From Zygnema cylindricum (taxonomy: Eukaryota; Streptophyta; Zygnematophyceae; Zygnematales; Zygnemataceae), in NCBI GenBank assembly GCA_037447655.1, contig JBBHKE010002645.1, positions 1 to 64,000 on the forward strand: a DNA stretch of 64,000 nt. The letters are read 5' to 3'. Made by a program: the position numbers and the translations under genes. The stretch's first letter is position 1; the number at the start of each line of letters is the position of its first letter. Below are positions 36,718-48,900 of this stretch, piece after piece. The notes under the pieces were generated by a model. The model did not search any database, was not told the DNA's origin, and saw nothing but the letters and a program-made list of their open reading frames with translations.

Positions 36718-38287
36718 CACCGTGAATCGCTATTAGCGTAATAAAAAATATAGCGTAATGAAACAATTAGCGTACTTTACGGTAAATTGTGCTTTTTTGG
36801 GTACACCATGATACTAATTTATCATGTACTCTAATTTGTAGTGTTGTGTATCGGTAAAAAACTTATCGCGATAACACCGATACCGATAGTTATCGGTTAT
36901 CGAACGGTTAGAGATTCCGATATATCGGTCTGGGACCAACAAATTCCATATCGGCGATAACTTAAAAAAAATATAGTATGCATACAATAGTACTTTATAA
37001 CATACTGTATTATTTTATTGATTTTATATAGCGTGGCATGCCACGGATAAAAATCTGTTCCGTTACCGCTTAACTGCAATTTATTACGGACAGCGTAGCA
37101 TATAAACGTTGGCTGGTTAACTGAACAAAACTTTTACGGCGATGTAAGTAATTTTACTAAAAAACTGGTTAACATGGAACTGGAAAAGGACGGTGGACAC
37201 AAAAGTACAACGGACGCAAAATATCATTCTGCGCGCCGCCGGAATCGAACGGACGACTTGGAATGAGAAAACACGAGCGGACGGGCCAGCGTGAGCGCCG
37301 ACATCCCGGAATGGCTCTTTTGACAGCTTATACCAAAAAAGTCGACCGATTGACACGTGGCATGTCCATAGGGGATCTCAAGGAATAAAAGGACAAAGCC
37401 ATGGCGTCCGATGTGAAAGGTACATCGTTTTTACTGAATCCGTATCAAAATCGTACAGATCTCATGGCGGCTACTTAACCGGGGAATATGACGTACAGTT
37501 GAGGGTACAGGCCGTACATTTATCTGTACGGTCCGTACAGTTATCGCCGATAGTTATCGTTATCGGCATTATCGCCGATAAGTACCCGATATTATCGGCT
37601 ACTTATCGGCGATAAGACCGATGTCGATATATCGTACCAATATATCGATTATCGGATACCCGAAAAAAGGCCCATATCGGTTATCGGCAAATCCTTACCG
37701 ATACACAACACTAGTGAATTGTTCCAGAGTTGATCATAGAATGATGACACAAGTTTAGGCGAGTCAGCAATTCAATTTTCAAATTTTGTCATCGGCTACT
37801 TATCGGCGATAAGACCGATGTCGATATATCGTACCAATATATCGATTATCGGATACCCGAAAAAAGGCCCATATCGGTTATCGGCAAATCCTTACCGATA
37901 CACAACACTACTAATTTGTAAACTACTTTGTAAAAAAATTCGGCACGTAAAATGTCCACACTAAAACATGTACATGTACGAAATTGTTCAAATCGTACGC
38001 CGTCGCGTTTTTTTGACATCTGCGTATGCCGGAAAATATTTACGCAATTATATATTATTATATTTTCTGTACTTTTAAATTTAAAAAATGTATGGAATAG
38101 TACAGATCTGACAGTCCGTACACCACACTATTTAAAAGGACACTAAATTACAGTTATTAACCGCATTGAGCGGGGTACCTCAAATAACGTGCAAAAACAT
38201 TTAGCGTACTTTATTCTATTTGAGAATTTGCCCCAAAAAAAGGGGTACCCCAATTAGCATCATGTACGCTAATAGCGATTCACGGTG
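36718..38287. mobile_element. TA-flanked MITE with a nested hAT-like element
   Basis: Ends CACCGTGAATCGCTATTAG / CTAATAGCGATTCACGGTG with TA on both sides (36716-36717, 38288-38289). Without the nested insertion it is about 487 bp and matches, in reverse orientation, the element at 40117-40635. The unfilled paralogous site in repeat R proves TA target duplication. Confidence 0.9.
36839..37910. mobile_element. hAT-like non-autonomous element with a duplicated right end
   Basis: Ends TAGTGTTGTGTATCGGTAA and its inverse, with a perfect 8-bp duplication CTAATTTG at 36831-36838 and 37911-37918. The right terminal 120 bp occurs twice, at 37594-37713 and 37791-37910, separated by 77 bp of unrelated sequence. 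No transposase frame. Confidence 0.9.
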
Positions 38288-38790
38288 TACTTTACTTGTA
38301 CCAATGTGTACTTCAAACGTTCAATTTTTGACAAAATGACGTGACTGTGCGCAACCAAAACAGTCACTGCCATGATCAATTCCCTTTATTTAAGTACTCT
38401 AATTTATTTAAGTACTCTAATTTGGCACGCTAATATCCTCTACTGTAAATAAGGTATTTGTACAGAATTTGGGAAAACGTACAGTTTATCGTCACTATGA
38501 CGTTTGCACTACGCGGTTTGTAAAAACGCAGGTACATGATAACGGCCTGTATTAAATCATTATTTATACTTTTTTACTTAATAAAGTACAATTTTGCACG
38601 GTCGGAGGTCGTCTGTAATCCACTCTATTTAAAACGAACCTATACTATAATTAAAAACAATAATTATACTTTACCTTAAATAGAATAATGAAAAAAATAG
38701 AATCATTTACTCTATTTCATGTGATAGAGTCGAAATTTCGAGCGACCGAATTAGAGTAATTTACTCTAATTACGATTCGCGGTGTAGTTG
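38264..38790. repeat. Repeat R remainder and a lone MITE terminus
   Basis: After the TA-flanked MITE ends, repeat R resumes to about 38395. A further right-hand CACCG-family terminus (ACGATTCGCGGTG then TA) ends at 38784-38786. Its left partner is not obvious. Confidence 0.5.
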
Positions 38791-40116
38791 TCAGAAATAG
38801 TACATTTGAAGTACAGTATAGTACAAGCTACATACCTTTGAGTTCACATTTGACGTTCAATCCGTCGAACAACTTTGAATGGCGAAATATTTTAACGGCG
38901 GTTAAAAAAGTGTCGCGCTTGCGAACGTCAACCGTCATAAAAAAAAAACAATTCACACCATAGTTGTTCACACAGATTAGTGCGAACGTACCAATCGCGA
39001 CGAATTATATATAACGAACGCATTGAACCTTTTGAACAAATCGTTAAAAATCGTTAATGAATTTCCTTCCGTACTATTCTGTACATGAAAAAAAATATAT
39101 ACATATAGCGCAGTTTGCAAGTTTTTCCCGTTAAATTAGCGCTAAAATATAAAAAATGTTTAATTACATATCACACTTATTGACGGTATTTGAATTCTTT
39201 CATCAACTGGTAGTGGGGACGTCGGATATAAGCTCTACCATATATGTGACTTAACCGAGTTCTAACATCCGCAAATGTACGCTTTCATCAAATTCTGTCT
39301 GTCTGAGCCTATTTGACAGGCATAAATTTTCAGTATTCCATGGCGGCCTCTATCAATTTTTTTTGAAGAAGACGCCCGTACATTTTTCAAACTTACCGCG
39401 CGAAATTAGTGTGACGTTCGACGTTTCTTTTCGAAAATGTCCGTACATTTTCGATGAAATAATGTACAAGCTCCGTGATATTTCTGTTCAGTTCACTGAA
39501 TAGAAAGTACCAATAACTACGACCTATCTTTTCCTGAAATTCCGTACATATCCGTAACAAATGTACAGTTATCGTAAGTAATTTACAGGGTTCCGTAAAT
39601 TTTCGGTTTCAGGTTACAGTAGGCGTTTTTTTGCGTTGTTTTTCAAAAGTCATGAATTATAGGTTTCAATTGGAAAAATTGAAAAAATCGCGCGATTTCA
39701 ACAATTATGATTCACGCGGCCGACGCAGGTTAACTATTACAGAACTGCGGCAACCACATGTAAATAAAATGGTTGCGCGCACGTTGTTTCTCACTTCACA
39801 TGAGCTCACATTGTGAGAGCACAAACTGATATTTAACTTAGCCGCAAAAATGGAATATAATCGCGAACCGTTACGTTGAAGTTGGACATAAATTAAAGGA
39901 GGACGTCATATGTATAAACTCGCAAATTCGTAGAAAATAAGAAAGCGTACGCGCGTAAGAAATATCGTGCGAGTTAATTTATAAATAAGACGTCGTCTTT
40001 TAATTTGTGTCCAAGTTCAAATGTAACAGTTCGCGATTATATTCCATTATTTTTGCGGCTAAGTTAAATGTCAGTTTGTGCTCTCACAGTGTGAACTCAC
40101 GTGAAGTGAGAAACTA

Positions 40117-40635
40117 CACCGTGAATCGCTATTAGCGTTCATGACTCTAATTGAGGTACCTTGTTTTTTTATGCAAATTCTCAAATAGAATTAATGATTC
40201 TAAATGTTTCCAAACGTTATTTGAGGTACCCTATTAAATAGGGTTCATAACTCTAATATGGTGCCATTTTAAATAGGGTGATGTAAGGACTGTCAGAGCC
40301 GTACTATTTTGTACCTTTTTAAGTAGAAAAGTACAGAAAAAATATTCACGATGTCCCGTAGTCGCCCTAACTTGTAATTGCATAAATATTTTCCGGCATA
40401 CGCAGATGTTAAAAAACCGTGACGGCGTATGATTTGAACAATTTCGTACATGCACATATTTTAGTGTGGATATATTACGCGCCGAAATTTTTTACAAAGA
40501 AATTTACAAATTAGAGTTAATGATAAATTAGAATAAAAGTTTTTTTGGAAAAAACTGAAATTCCCAATTAGCGTAAATAACGCTAATTGTTTCATTACGC
40601 TATCTATTTCATTACGCTAATAGCGATTCACGGTG
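40117..40635. mobile_element. TA-flanked MITE (CACCG family), 519 bp
   Basis: Same termini as 36718-38287, flanked by TA (40115-40116, 40636-40637). The interior is the inverse of that element, for example the block GTACATGCACATATTTTAGTG. The foldback arm near 39780 is an approximate unfilled site. Confidence 0.88.
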
Positions 40636-40890
40636 TACCTGCGCGCAGCCTCTTTATTTTCATTTGGTTGCCACAGTTTTGTTACAGTAAACCTGCGCCG
40701 ACCGTGTGAATTGTATTTTTTTTTATGACGGTCGACGTTCCTAATTGTTTCATTACGCTATCTATTTCATTACACTAATAGCGATTTACGGTGTACCTGC
40801 GCGCAGCCATTTTATTTACATGTGGTTGCCACAGTCATTTTATTTACATGTGGTTGCCACAGTTTTGTTACAGTAAACCTGCGCCGGCCA
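40591..40890. repeat. Tandem duplication of a MITE end plus flank
   Basis: A unit of about 150 bp, starting CTAATTGTTTCATTACGC and running through the MITE right terminus into ACCTGCGCGCAGCC, occurs at about 40591-40740 and again from 40741. Both MITE end and flank are copied, so this is a local DNA duplication and not two insertions. Confidence 0.8.
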
Positions 40891-41039
40891 TGTGAATTGT
40901 TTTTTTTTATGACGGTCGAAGTTCGCAAGCGCGACACTTTTTTAACCGCCGTTAAAATATTTCGCCAATCAAAGTTGTTCAACGGATTGACAGTCAAATG
41001 TGAACTCAAAGGTACATAGGTACTAAACTGTACTTCAAA

Positions 41040-41845
41040 TGTACAAAACTGACAAGATTAGCAATTCCCTTAAGTTATCATACTTGTATATGAATCTCAT
41101 TTTACTACCTTAAGACAAGAAATGCATTTTAGAGCTACGCAACCAACAGTTGGTGAAAGACACTTCAAAAACGGAACAACCAGACACCAATTTCTACCCA
41201 TTTTGATTCGCGCAATTGTTGAAATGTGCATTGCGCGAAAATGAACTAGCAGATAAACAGTTCTAACTTCAAAACAAATTAGGGCGCCATTTGAAAAAAA
41301 AAAAGGCTTGTACTTTTTAATTTGGTTTTTTTGTTGTTTACTGTTGCGCATAACCACAACTTGAACAGGAATTCAACACAATCTTGCATATGCGACAACA
41401 ACCTGTAAAACGAATCTTGGCAAACAATTCCCTGAGACTGTTATGCAAAATCCAAACTAAATACATGTCACACCTGAACGATTGCCTTCTCGTGATACAA
41501 AGTTGTAGAGAAATTGCAAAAATTCTTCAAATGTATGTCCAAAAAGGCCTTTTAAATGCAATCTCGCATTCAAATTTTGATCCAAAAGTTGAACTCAAAG
41601 GCTCAAAACGAAGAAAGCAAGCACTCCAACATTTATTCGTTTTCTTCTTCTGTTCAAATGCATTCGATGGACACACAGGAGGATTGTTTGTTTATCATGT
41701 TCCTACAATAAGCAACTCACTACAATCCTACCGAGAGCTTGTCTCTTAAGTACTGCAATACCCCCTTTGTGCCTTGCGACAAAATTGGTCTCCTGATGCT
41801 GCACAACCAAACAACTTTTTTGTTATGGAACCGCGGAACCATCAA
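41040..41845. other. Low-complexity intergenic DNA, no gene supported
   Basis: A 121-codon plus-strand frame at 41384-41749 and an 86-codon minus frame at 41097-41357 have no domain signal, no paralogue in the window and ordinary AT-rich composition. I leave them unannotated as genes. Confidence 0.4.
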
Positions 41846-41994
41846 TATACACCGTGTGTAGAGTAAAGATAGTATTGTCGGGTTATATTAGTGTTGTTAA
41901 TTCTAATTCAGTTCCCAATGACGTGGCTGATTTTAAAGCATCGAAAGGATTAGAGTTCAGAAAAATTAACGCTATTTTGTGGTCGAAGGGCAAA

Positions 41995-42626
41995 GAAAAC
42001 AAGGACAGGATTAGTATTATCAACGCTGATAACGATTCAGTGTACTAAACTGCCCATCGCTATTAGAGATAACCTCTATATGTCGAGCGACTGTTTTTTT
42101 ATCCGAGATTATAAATACGTGTTCGTAACACTAAGAAGGTAAGTGGTTGGTAATGAGCCACGTGGCAAAACATAATTTAGTAGTTGATTCTAATATAGTG
42201 TTAACGCTAATACTTCACACATTCTAGAGGAGTAAAAGAACTTATTAACATTGACTTTAAATTAGGATCTACAATATTAGTGAAGGCAAGGAGTTGTGTT
42301 GACCTCCACAAAACAAGGACCAGATTAGTATTATCAACGCTGATAACGATTCACAGTGTACTAAACTGCCCATCACTATTAGAGATAACCTCTATATGTC
42401 GAGCGACTGTTTTTTTATCCGAGATTATAAATACGTGTTCGTGACACTAAGAAGGTAAGTGGCCGGTAATGAGCCACGTGGCAAAACATAATTTAGTAGA
42501 TGATTCTAATATAGTGTTAACGCTAGTTTTTCACACATTCTAGAGGAGTAAAAGAACTTATTAACATTGACTTTAAATTAGGATCTACAACATTAGTGAA
42601 GGCAAGGAGTTGTGTTGACCTCCACA
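41995..42626. repeat. 316-bp tandem duplication
   Basis: Unit 1 (41995-42310) and unit 2 (42311-42626) align without length change and differ at only a few positions. Each unit contains two facing CACCG-family termini (ACGATTCACAGTGTA and CTGCCCATCACTATTAG). It sits where the 3' end of the LRR gene would be expected. Confidence 0.9.
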
Positions 42627-42912
42627 CCTTCACTTGTTGTAATCATAATTGGATGTTAGGTCTCAAAATGAATGACTGGATAGTGTTATTAACCCTACTC
42701 GCAATGAATGGTTTTACCAGATAGTTGAACTTATGTAACTACTTCTAAAAGATGCCCACGTACTATACCCATCATGTTCCACACTGTCAGAAAAAGTGGA
42801 CCAGAGGAAAGCCTGGCAAATAGGACTTCTAACTACGAACAAATTTGAAGTTTTTTTTTAATACAAATTATAAACAGTGCCATAAATAACCGGTGTTTTA
42901 CTGTTAACTGAC

Positions 42913-45900
42913 CTGCGAAGAGGGTTACCCTCGAGCCGCAGAACCTCAAGCGATTCCATTAACCCCTGCAAGATCCATAAAACAGAAGAGATAACAATCA
43001 GATGAGGTTTTTAAGGTCCAACACACAAATTGAATATACAAATGCTGAATGGAGAAAATCTCCCTCAAAAGAATTACAACATGAAAGGGCCTTATCCAAA
43101 AAACCTAAAAAATCACAACAAGAAGACATTTTAATTTACATTTTGAAGATAGTTGCTTCCTGATTCTGAGTTTCAAGTGAACAAAGCTCAATGAGGCTCA
43201 CATAAACCGAGCAAATAGCCAAAATATTGTCAAAACAGCAATAGAAACAGAACAGGCAACAAAATTCACCATCTTGAACGGTAGTTGGCTGACTTCATTA
43301 TTGGTTAAGTCGAGCTCCACGAGTGATATCAGCCGAGTAATACTCTTTTCCGCCACACAGAAACATCGAACTAATTAATACTTCAAAAGACAGAAAACCA
43401 CATAATGGCATGATACTAAACTTAAAAACTGACAAACTCAACCTACCTGCAGTGACCTAGAAAGCATATTGCCTGTTCAATGGAAGCAAGTGGATAAAAC
43501 AAAGAAATATAACAAAAAATATGCGCGCTACTTTTGCACTAACGAAGAAGTAATTTACAAAGCGTGAAAATGCATATTTTTCCGAAGCTTTCGGCAATGT
43601 TCAAACACATATTGAACTTAATGACTTGAGCCGATCCATGTATATCTTGGCAAACCGAACAAGCAAAAGGAAGATGAGAGCAGATTGACATTTGTGAGAA
43701 TCAAGCAAGTCCTGGCACACTCCATCATTAAACTACTCGCCATATGGGTGGAGTATACAATTTCATACAAGACAATTGGCATCTTGTATTGCTACACATC
43801 TATCACATGTCTAGTGTAGTGTATCGTTTTTCGCGTCAATGACACGGTTTCGGTGCCTCTGACGTTTACCCCTCGAACCTCAAATAGTATCAGTGACACT
43901 GATTGTTTTTTTCTTAACGCTAATTCTTTAAACAGTTCAGAATCAGCCACATCAATTCGGAACCGAATTAGAATAACAACACTAATATAAACCCCAAGCT
44001 AACAACCTCTTCATAACGATTCACGGTGTAAATCTCTAAGATGAATGTTTGCATTATATCATTTAATTTTTTTTTTGTCTAATAGGAGGTAGAATAGGTT
44101 TATGGCACACAACATTTGAACCTGCATGGTTATGTTCCACCTAAATATTGTACGATGACATATCATAAGACACTGATTCAAATGCTGAAAACACTCCACT
44201 AAGTGACTTGAACAGCAAAAGAAAAACCAGTTTGGAAGCTTGAAAACCGGAATAACTTGGTGAGGTTTTCCAGCTTACCTCAGAAACGATACTGATATTA
44301 TTTTGGCTCACATCAAGAACACGAAGATTTTCAAGATTCGTAACACCAAATGGAAAATCTTGAAGGCGCATGCTTCTGGCCAACCCCAAATTGACCCCGA
44401 GTTCAAACCTACATTCGTTCCAAGTTAAGGAGTCAACCTATTGTACATGGTTGAAACTCATGGAACTACTGCTGACTACTCGCTAACTTTATTTGGAAAG
44501 TGTAACATGCTAACAGGCTAACTCATGTTAAACAGACTCTTAAAATATACAATATTACACTTTATATTTGAACAGAGCAAGTTAAAAAAAAGTGTGACAT
44601 AGACCAATCACAGTTAGCTTTCAGCAAAATTCGACAACATGAATACATAAATCCCTCAACAAACCGTCTCAGTTTGTGAGGCCCCAATTTTCAAACAGCA
44701 ATCCAAACAAAACATTTTAGAACACCCATTATCAAACATGTTCTCTAAGAAAAATAGTTATATATATATACCCCAAACGAAGCTCCTCCAAGTGGGGCAT
44801 ATCTGCTACAGATACAGAGGTTGGGAGAGCTCCAGGACAGCCACAGAGGTCGAGAATTCGAAGCCCAGAAACAGCTGAGAAGCTTCCAGGAGATAGCTGC
44901 CAAAATCACCATCGGAAGATTAATTACAGAAACTAGAAAAAAAAAAGCAACAAATCAATATACCAGTTTGCTCAAGAATTCCGACATCGAACAATTAATA
45001 AGAATTGAACTCTTTGCATGGAACAGACAGTTCCTCAATACAAAGAATTATTTACGATAACAAAACCAATTAACATCCAGCGAAGGCTCCTTTAAAGTAG
45101 TGTTGCATATAAAAAGTTATATGAAGACAAACTAACGTTCAGTAATACGAAGGCAGTCTCCACACCTTCCACCGACTCCAATTTCCAAATGTCTCAGTGA
45201 AGGAACTCATTCCAAACCACCGTAGTCGGGCCCTCACCTGCTTGAGAGGGTTGCGAGAAAGAATGAGACGGCGCAAGTTTGGTAATCCCTCCAAAACTTT
45301 CGCAGGCCACTCTCGAATTTGATTGTTTGGGAGTTCCAGAGTCTGGCAAATTATTCTCCCTCCACTTCTTTTCAATATATGACTGAATTCGAAAATTCAA
45401 AATGTAAACAAGCATTTATAGCTTCTGAACCTATGTTTCACTTTGCATGCTTCCAATCACACTTAACTCTCGACCTTAAGCTTTCCCAGCTTACATTACA
45501 ACTTTTTATAAAACATGGATACATAAAGAAGCTTGAAACTGGCAGAAAATAATTGCAATTTTGTAATTATTTAGTTTTTGTGATTGCCAGGGAATGGCAA
45601 GGAAAACAGACAAGACAACGAGTAAGAAAGACCTGCCTCTAAAGCGGAACAAGCAGTCATATGTATTGGAAGGACTGATATCCGATTGTGAGAAAGGTTA
45701 AGAGTTAGTAATCCTTGTGCCTCCCAAGCTGAGGCAGGAACTTCAGTCAACTGCTTGTTACTAAGGACCAGAATCTGCAATTTAAAGCCCAGGAATAAAA
45801 AGAGTTTAGCTTCCATGTCAAAAGATCAACTTGGAATAGTTTCAATCCACAGAATCACAGAAAAAAGTTCCTCGACTTTTTCCCACACTTCTGTGTTCCC

Positions 45901-48900
45901 TTCCCCCCCTTCCACAACTACTCCCCTCATAAATCTTCATCTTCAAAGTTTCACAAATACATGCAAATTAGTCTCCGCCTTTTTACTGAAATCTACATTT
46001 TTCTATAAAACCTTGTACCATCATGCAAATGTTTTTCATCTTTTTAGCAAAAAAAACTGCATTTAAAAGCGGTGAAACATGACATTTTGTATTTTATAAC
46101 AGTTGCAGTAGCACCACAGAACCAGTAGCCCTCCATGGTTTAAAGAAGGGCTTAAAATCTGACCCCACTACTGGCAGCACTGTGAGAAGCTTTAAGTAAC
46201 TGCTGTTCCAAAGGAGCACCAAAAGGGTTTCCGGAGACGGCCACAGTTTCCTCCTCTGTTCCCATATTTTACATTCAAATTTCCCAGCAAATAAGACCAA
46301 GTACGAATATGACGACATGCTTCAAAATTTCATTTCGTTCCCACAACTCTAATTCAGAATCTCCATAATTAAGATATCTTTAAGCAACTTACACACCTCA
46401 CTGTTCTATGAGTATCTACCTTTTGTCGTCAATTTATAAACAAAATGTGACAGTAAATAGAAGGAGAGATCCACATAACACCATGATTCTACCAGTAACT
46501 TTTTCGGATTTCTCCAAAGAACTTATAAAGTGGACATCTAATCCAAAATAATAAGGTTCAGAGTAACTACAGCAAATGTAGTATGGGCATTCTATGTACA
46601 AAACCATAGCACAGTCTAATGAGAGTGTATTTTGAATACAAGTGAGAGACAAGTTCAGAAACCCTTCCAGAATCCCAAATGACAAGTTTATTCTTTGCAG
46701 GAGGCCGGGGAAGGTACCATCTTTTCTATCCTGGCTGCTGAAAAGGCAAAACAAAGGCCATTTCTGTTTCAGGTTTTCTTTCAGTGACATCTGAAGCATG
46801 GTTTGATCCAGCTGCTCGTTATTAAACAGAGGCTACAATTGAACTAGTTTTAATAACTATGTTGAAGAACAAAACTGGTTACGAACAAAAAATGTATTGA
46901 AAAACTGGCGATGCAATTGATGATGATTTTTACAGATAAATAGTAGAGGTCTATATGTCGTGCCGATTAATGACATGGTGAGATTGGAGAAAAACCACAC
47001 CATTTGCTGAAGGGAGTCTTGTTTGGAGGAACTTGAGCAAAGCAGGAGTTGGTCCATTCACCAATGAGCTGCCCAAGACATAATACAGGAGGTCCTTTCA
47101 ATTTACCCCATTCGATTTCTAAACATCCAACTTCAGGCAAAACCCTTAGTTTCAATAAAAAGAAAAGAACAAGAGGAAACATTACCAAATACTTAAAACC
47201 TCACAATCTACCTGTTGTTGTTCTTGATTGCGTTGGCAGCAATTCACATATTCATGTGCTTCGGGTGAAATAACATGAAATATACATAGAAAATACAAAT
47301 TTTCAAGCTGCCCACGTACGGAAAAAAGGCTGACTGTCGCTTCAGCACTACACTAAGGACAATTTGCACAACAAAGGGCATTAACAAAAACTGAACGGCG
47401 AGAATACCTTGGGCAGGGTAAACAAAGGCATGCAGGACAGGAAGAGTACCTTCGCAACGTTCGCAGGGGATTTCCAGACATGACGAGCCGTCGTAACGTT
47501 GTCATTTTACCTGTATAATTTAAACCAAATACGACAAAATATAGTATTTGCATTATAAACTTTGAGATCCCTATCTTTACATCACGGACATAGGCCAACT
47601 CCACTATCGTGTCCGTTACTCGCTTTCTACTACTCACAAAAATGTACAAACTTCTATAGATAATCAAGGAACATTGAGTAACCTCCGGTGGTGTAATTGG
47701 CCTAACATTCTTCTAATTGAGATTTTAAATTGACCTAAAAGAAATAGACAAACGCTAACATTCATCGTTCGGAATTATAACTTAGTGCACGAAAGAACAA
47801 ACAACTGGAAGGTGTTTTTCACACGTTCAGATTGAATCATGAGAGAGAAAAAGAAGAGTAGCAATAAACCAGTCAAACTACAATAAATGAAGGGAAAAAG
47901 TAGAAACGTAGAGCACCTATATGTTTAATCAACATGAAATAGTTAACTGCGGAACCGAAGCAAAACTATGTTAAAATGTAAAAACTGAAGGAATTTGTAA
48001 GGTTTTTTGACGCACCGAGTTCGGCAGGAAGACCTCCAAGATTATTGTTTCCGAGATCGAAAGTTTGAAGTTTCAGTCGACAAAGTTCTTGTGAAAGGCT
48101 CGTCAACTGGAAAAAACAATGCCAAAGTCATAATTTTATATAACTGTCCACTTACAGCAGTATCCAGAAAAGGACTTCGATATAGTCTTGAGGGGGAATC
48201 AAGATATCGATTCTACCTCGGTCCATTTTGCTACAAAAAAATAACAAAATTCTGACACATTTTTAACATGAAAAGTGACTTTCCACACATATGCTCATAA
48301 TAAACTGGAACAAAAACCGTTTCAATTCCCTTAGCAATTGAAAAAAACCTTTAAATGAATAAAAACAAGCAAAATTCGTTCATGACCTGATTGTCATTGA
48401 GAGTCAGTGTTCCCAATTTCGCCAGATTACCAATGTCTTTAGGAAGATCTCGCAATTGATTTCCCCTGTCAGGAAAACACCCTTTTAATTTACTTAAACA
48501 AAATTCTGAAAAATCGGAATTAAAGTCACTGATTCATCTTCCTTCCTCACATTGGTAGCATGGCTCGATAACAAAAAAAAAAACATAATTAAAACCAAAC
48601 AGTAAACATCGCAAAAAATCCCCAAATGAGATGACTATAGACAAAACCCATTCCCTCAGTAACCGAGCTTTAAAAATTAAACCAGCGAGTGAAAAAATGA
48701 AGGCCGTATCATCAATCCTCAATGGCAGCATTATACAATTAATCAAACAATTTTCAATTAAATAAAACACCTTCCTATTTTCTGAACCAAGTTTGACCAA
48801 ATATACAAACCCCAATAACAACATACAACAAACAAAATACGATACTCACCCCAGGAAAAGCTCTACAAGTGTTTCACATCTCCCTATTGATTCTGGCACA

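Larger units (their letters stand above)
38820..41030. repeat. Large imperfect foldback centred near 39.95 kb
   Basis: 38825-38965 is the inverse of about 40886-41025, and 39715-39895 is the inverse of 40008-40113 plus 40637-40700. The arms are interrupted by the 40117-40635 MITE and by a short tandem duplication. Sequence between 38970 and 39640 shows nothing else recognisable. Confidence 0.65.

Noticed and set aside
41384-41749. Transposase for the MITE families
   Set aside because: No DDE/D motif, helix-turn-helix or hAT dimerisation signature, and not bounded by family termini.
42660-42870. Terminal exon of the LRR gene
   Set aside because: Two possible acceptors give short frames ending in stops, but neither resembles the expected C-terminal tail.
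43800-44035. Complete CACCG-family MITE near 44.0 kb
   Set aside because: A right terminus (ACGATTCACGGTGTA) is present, but I could not find a convincing left terminus.
46434-46830. Additional LRR exon between exons 8 and 9
   Set aside because: The open frame contains scattered leucines but no NxLxxLP spacing. Exon 8 joins exon 9 in frame without it.
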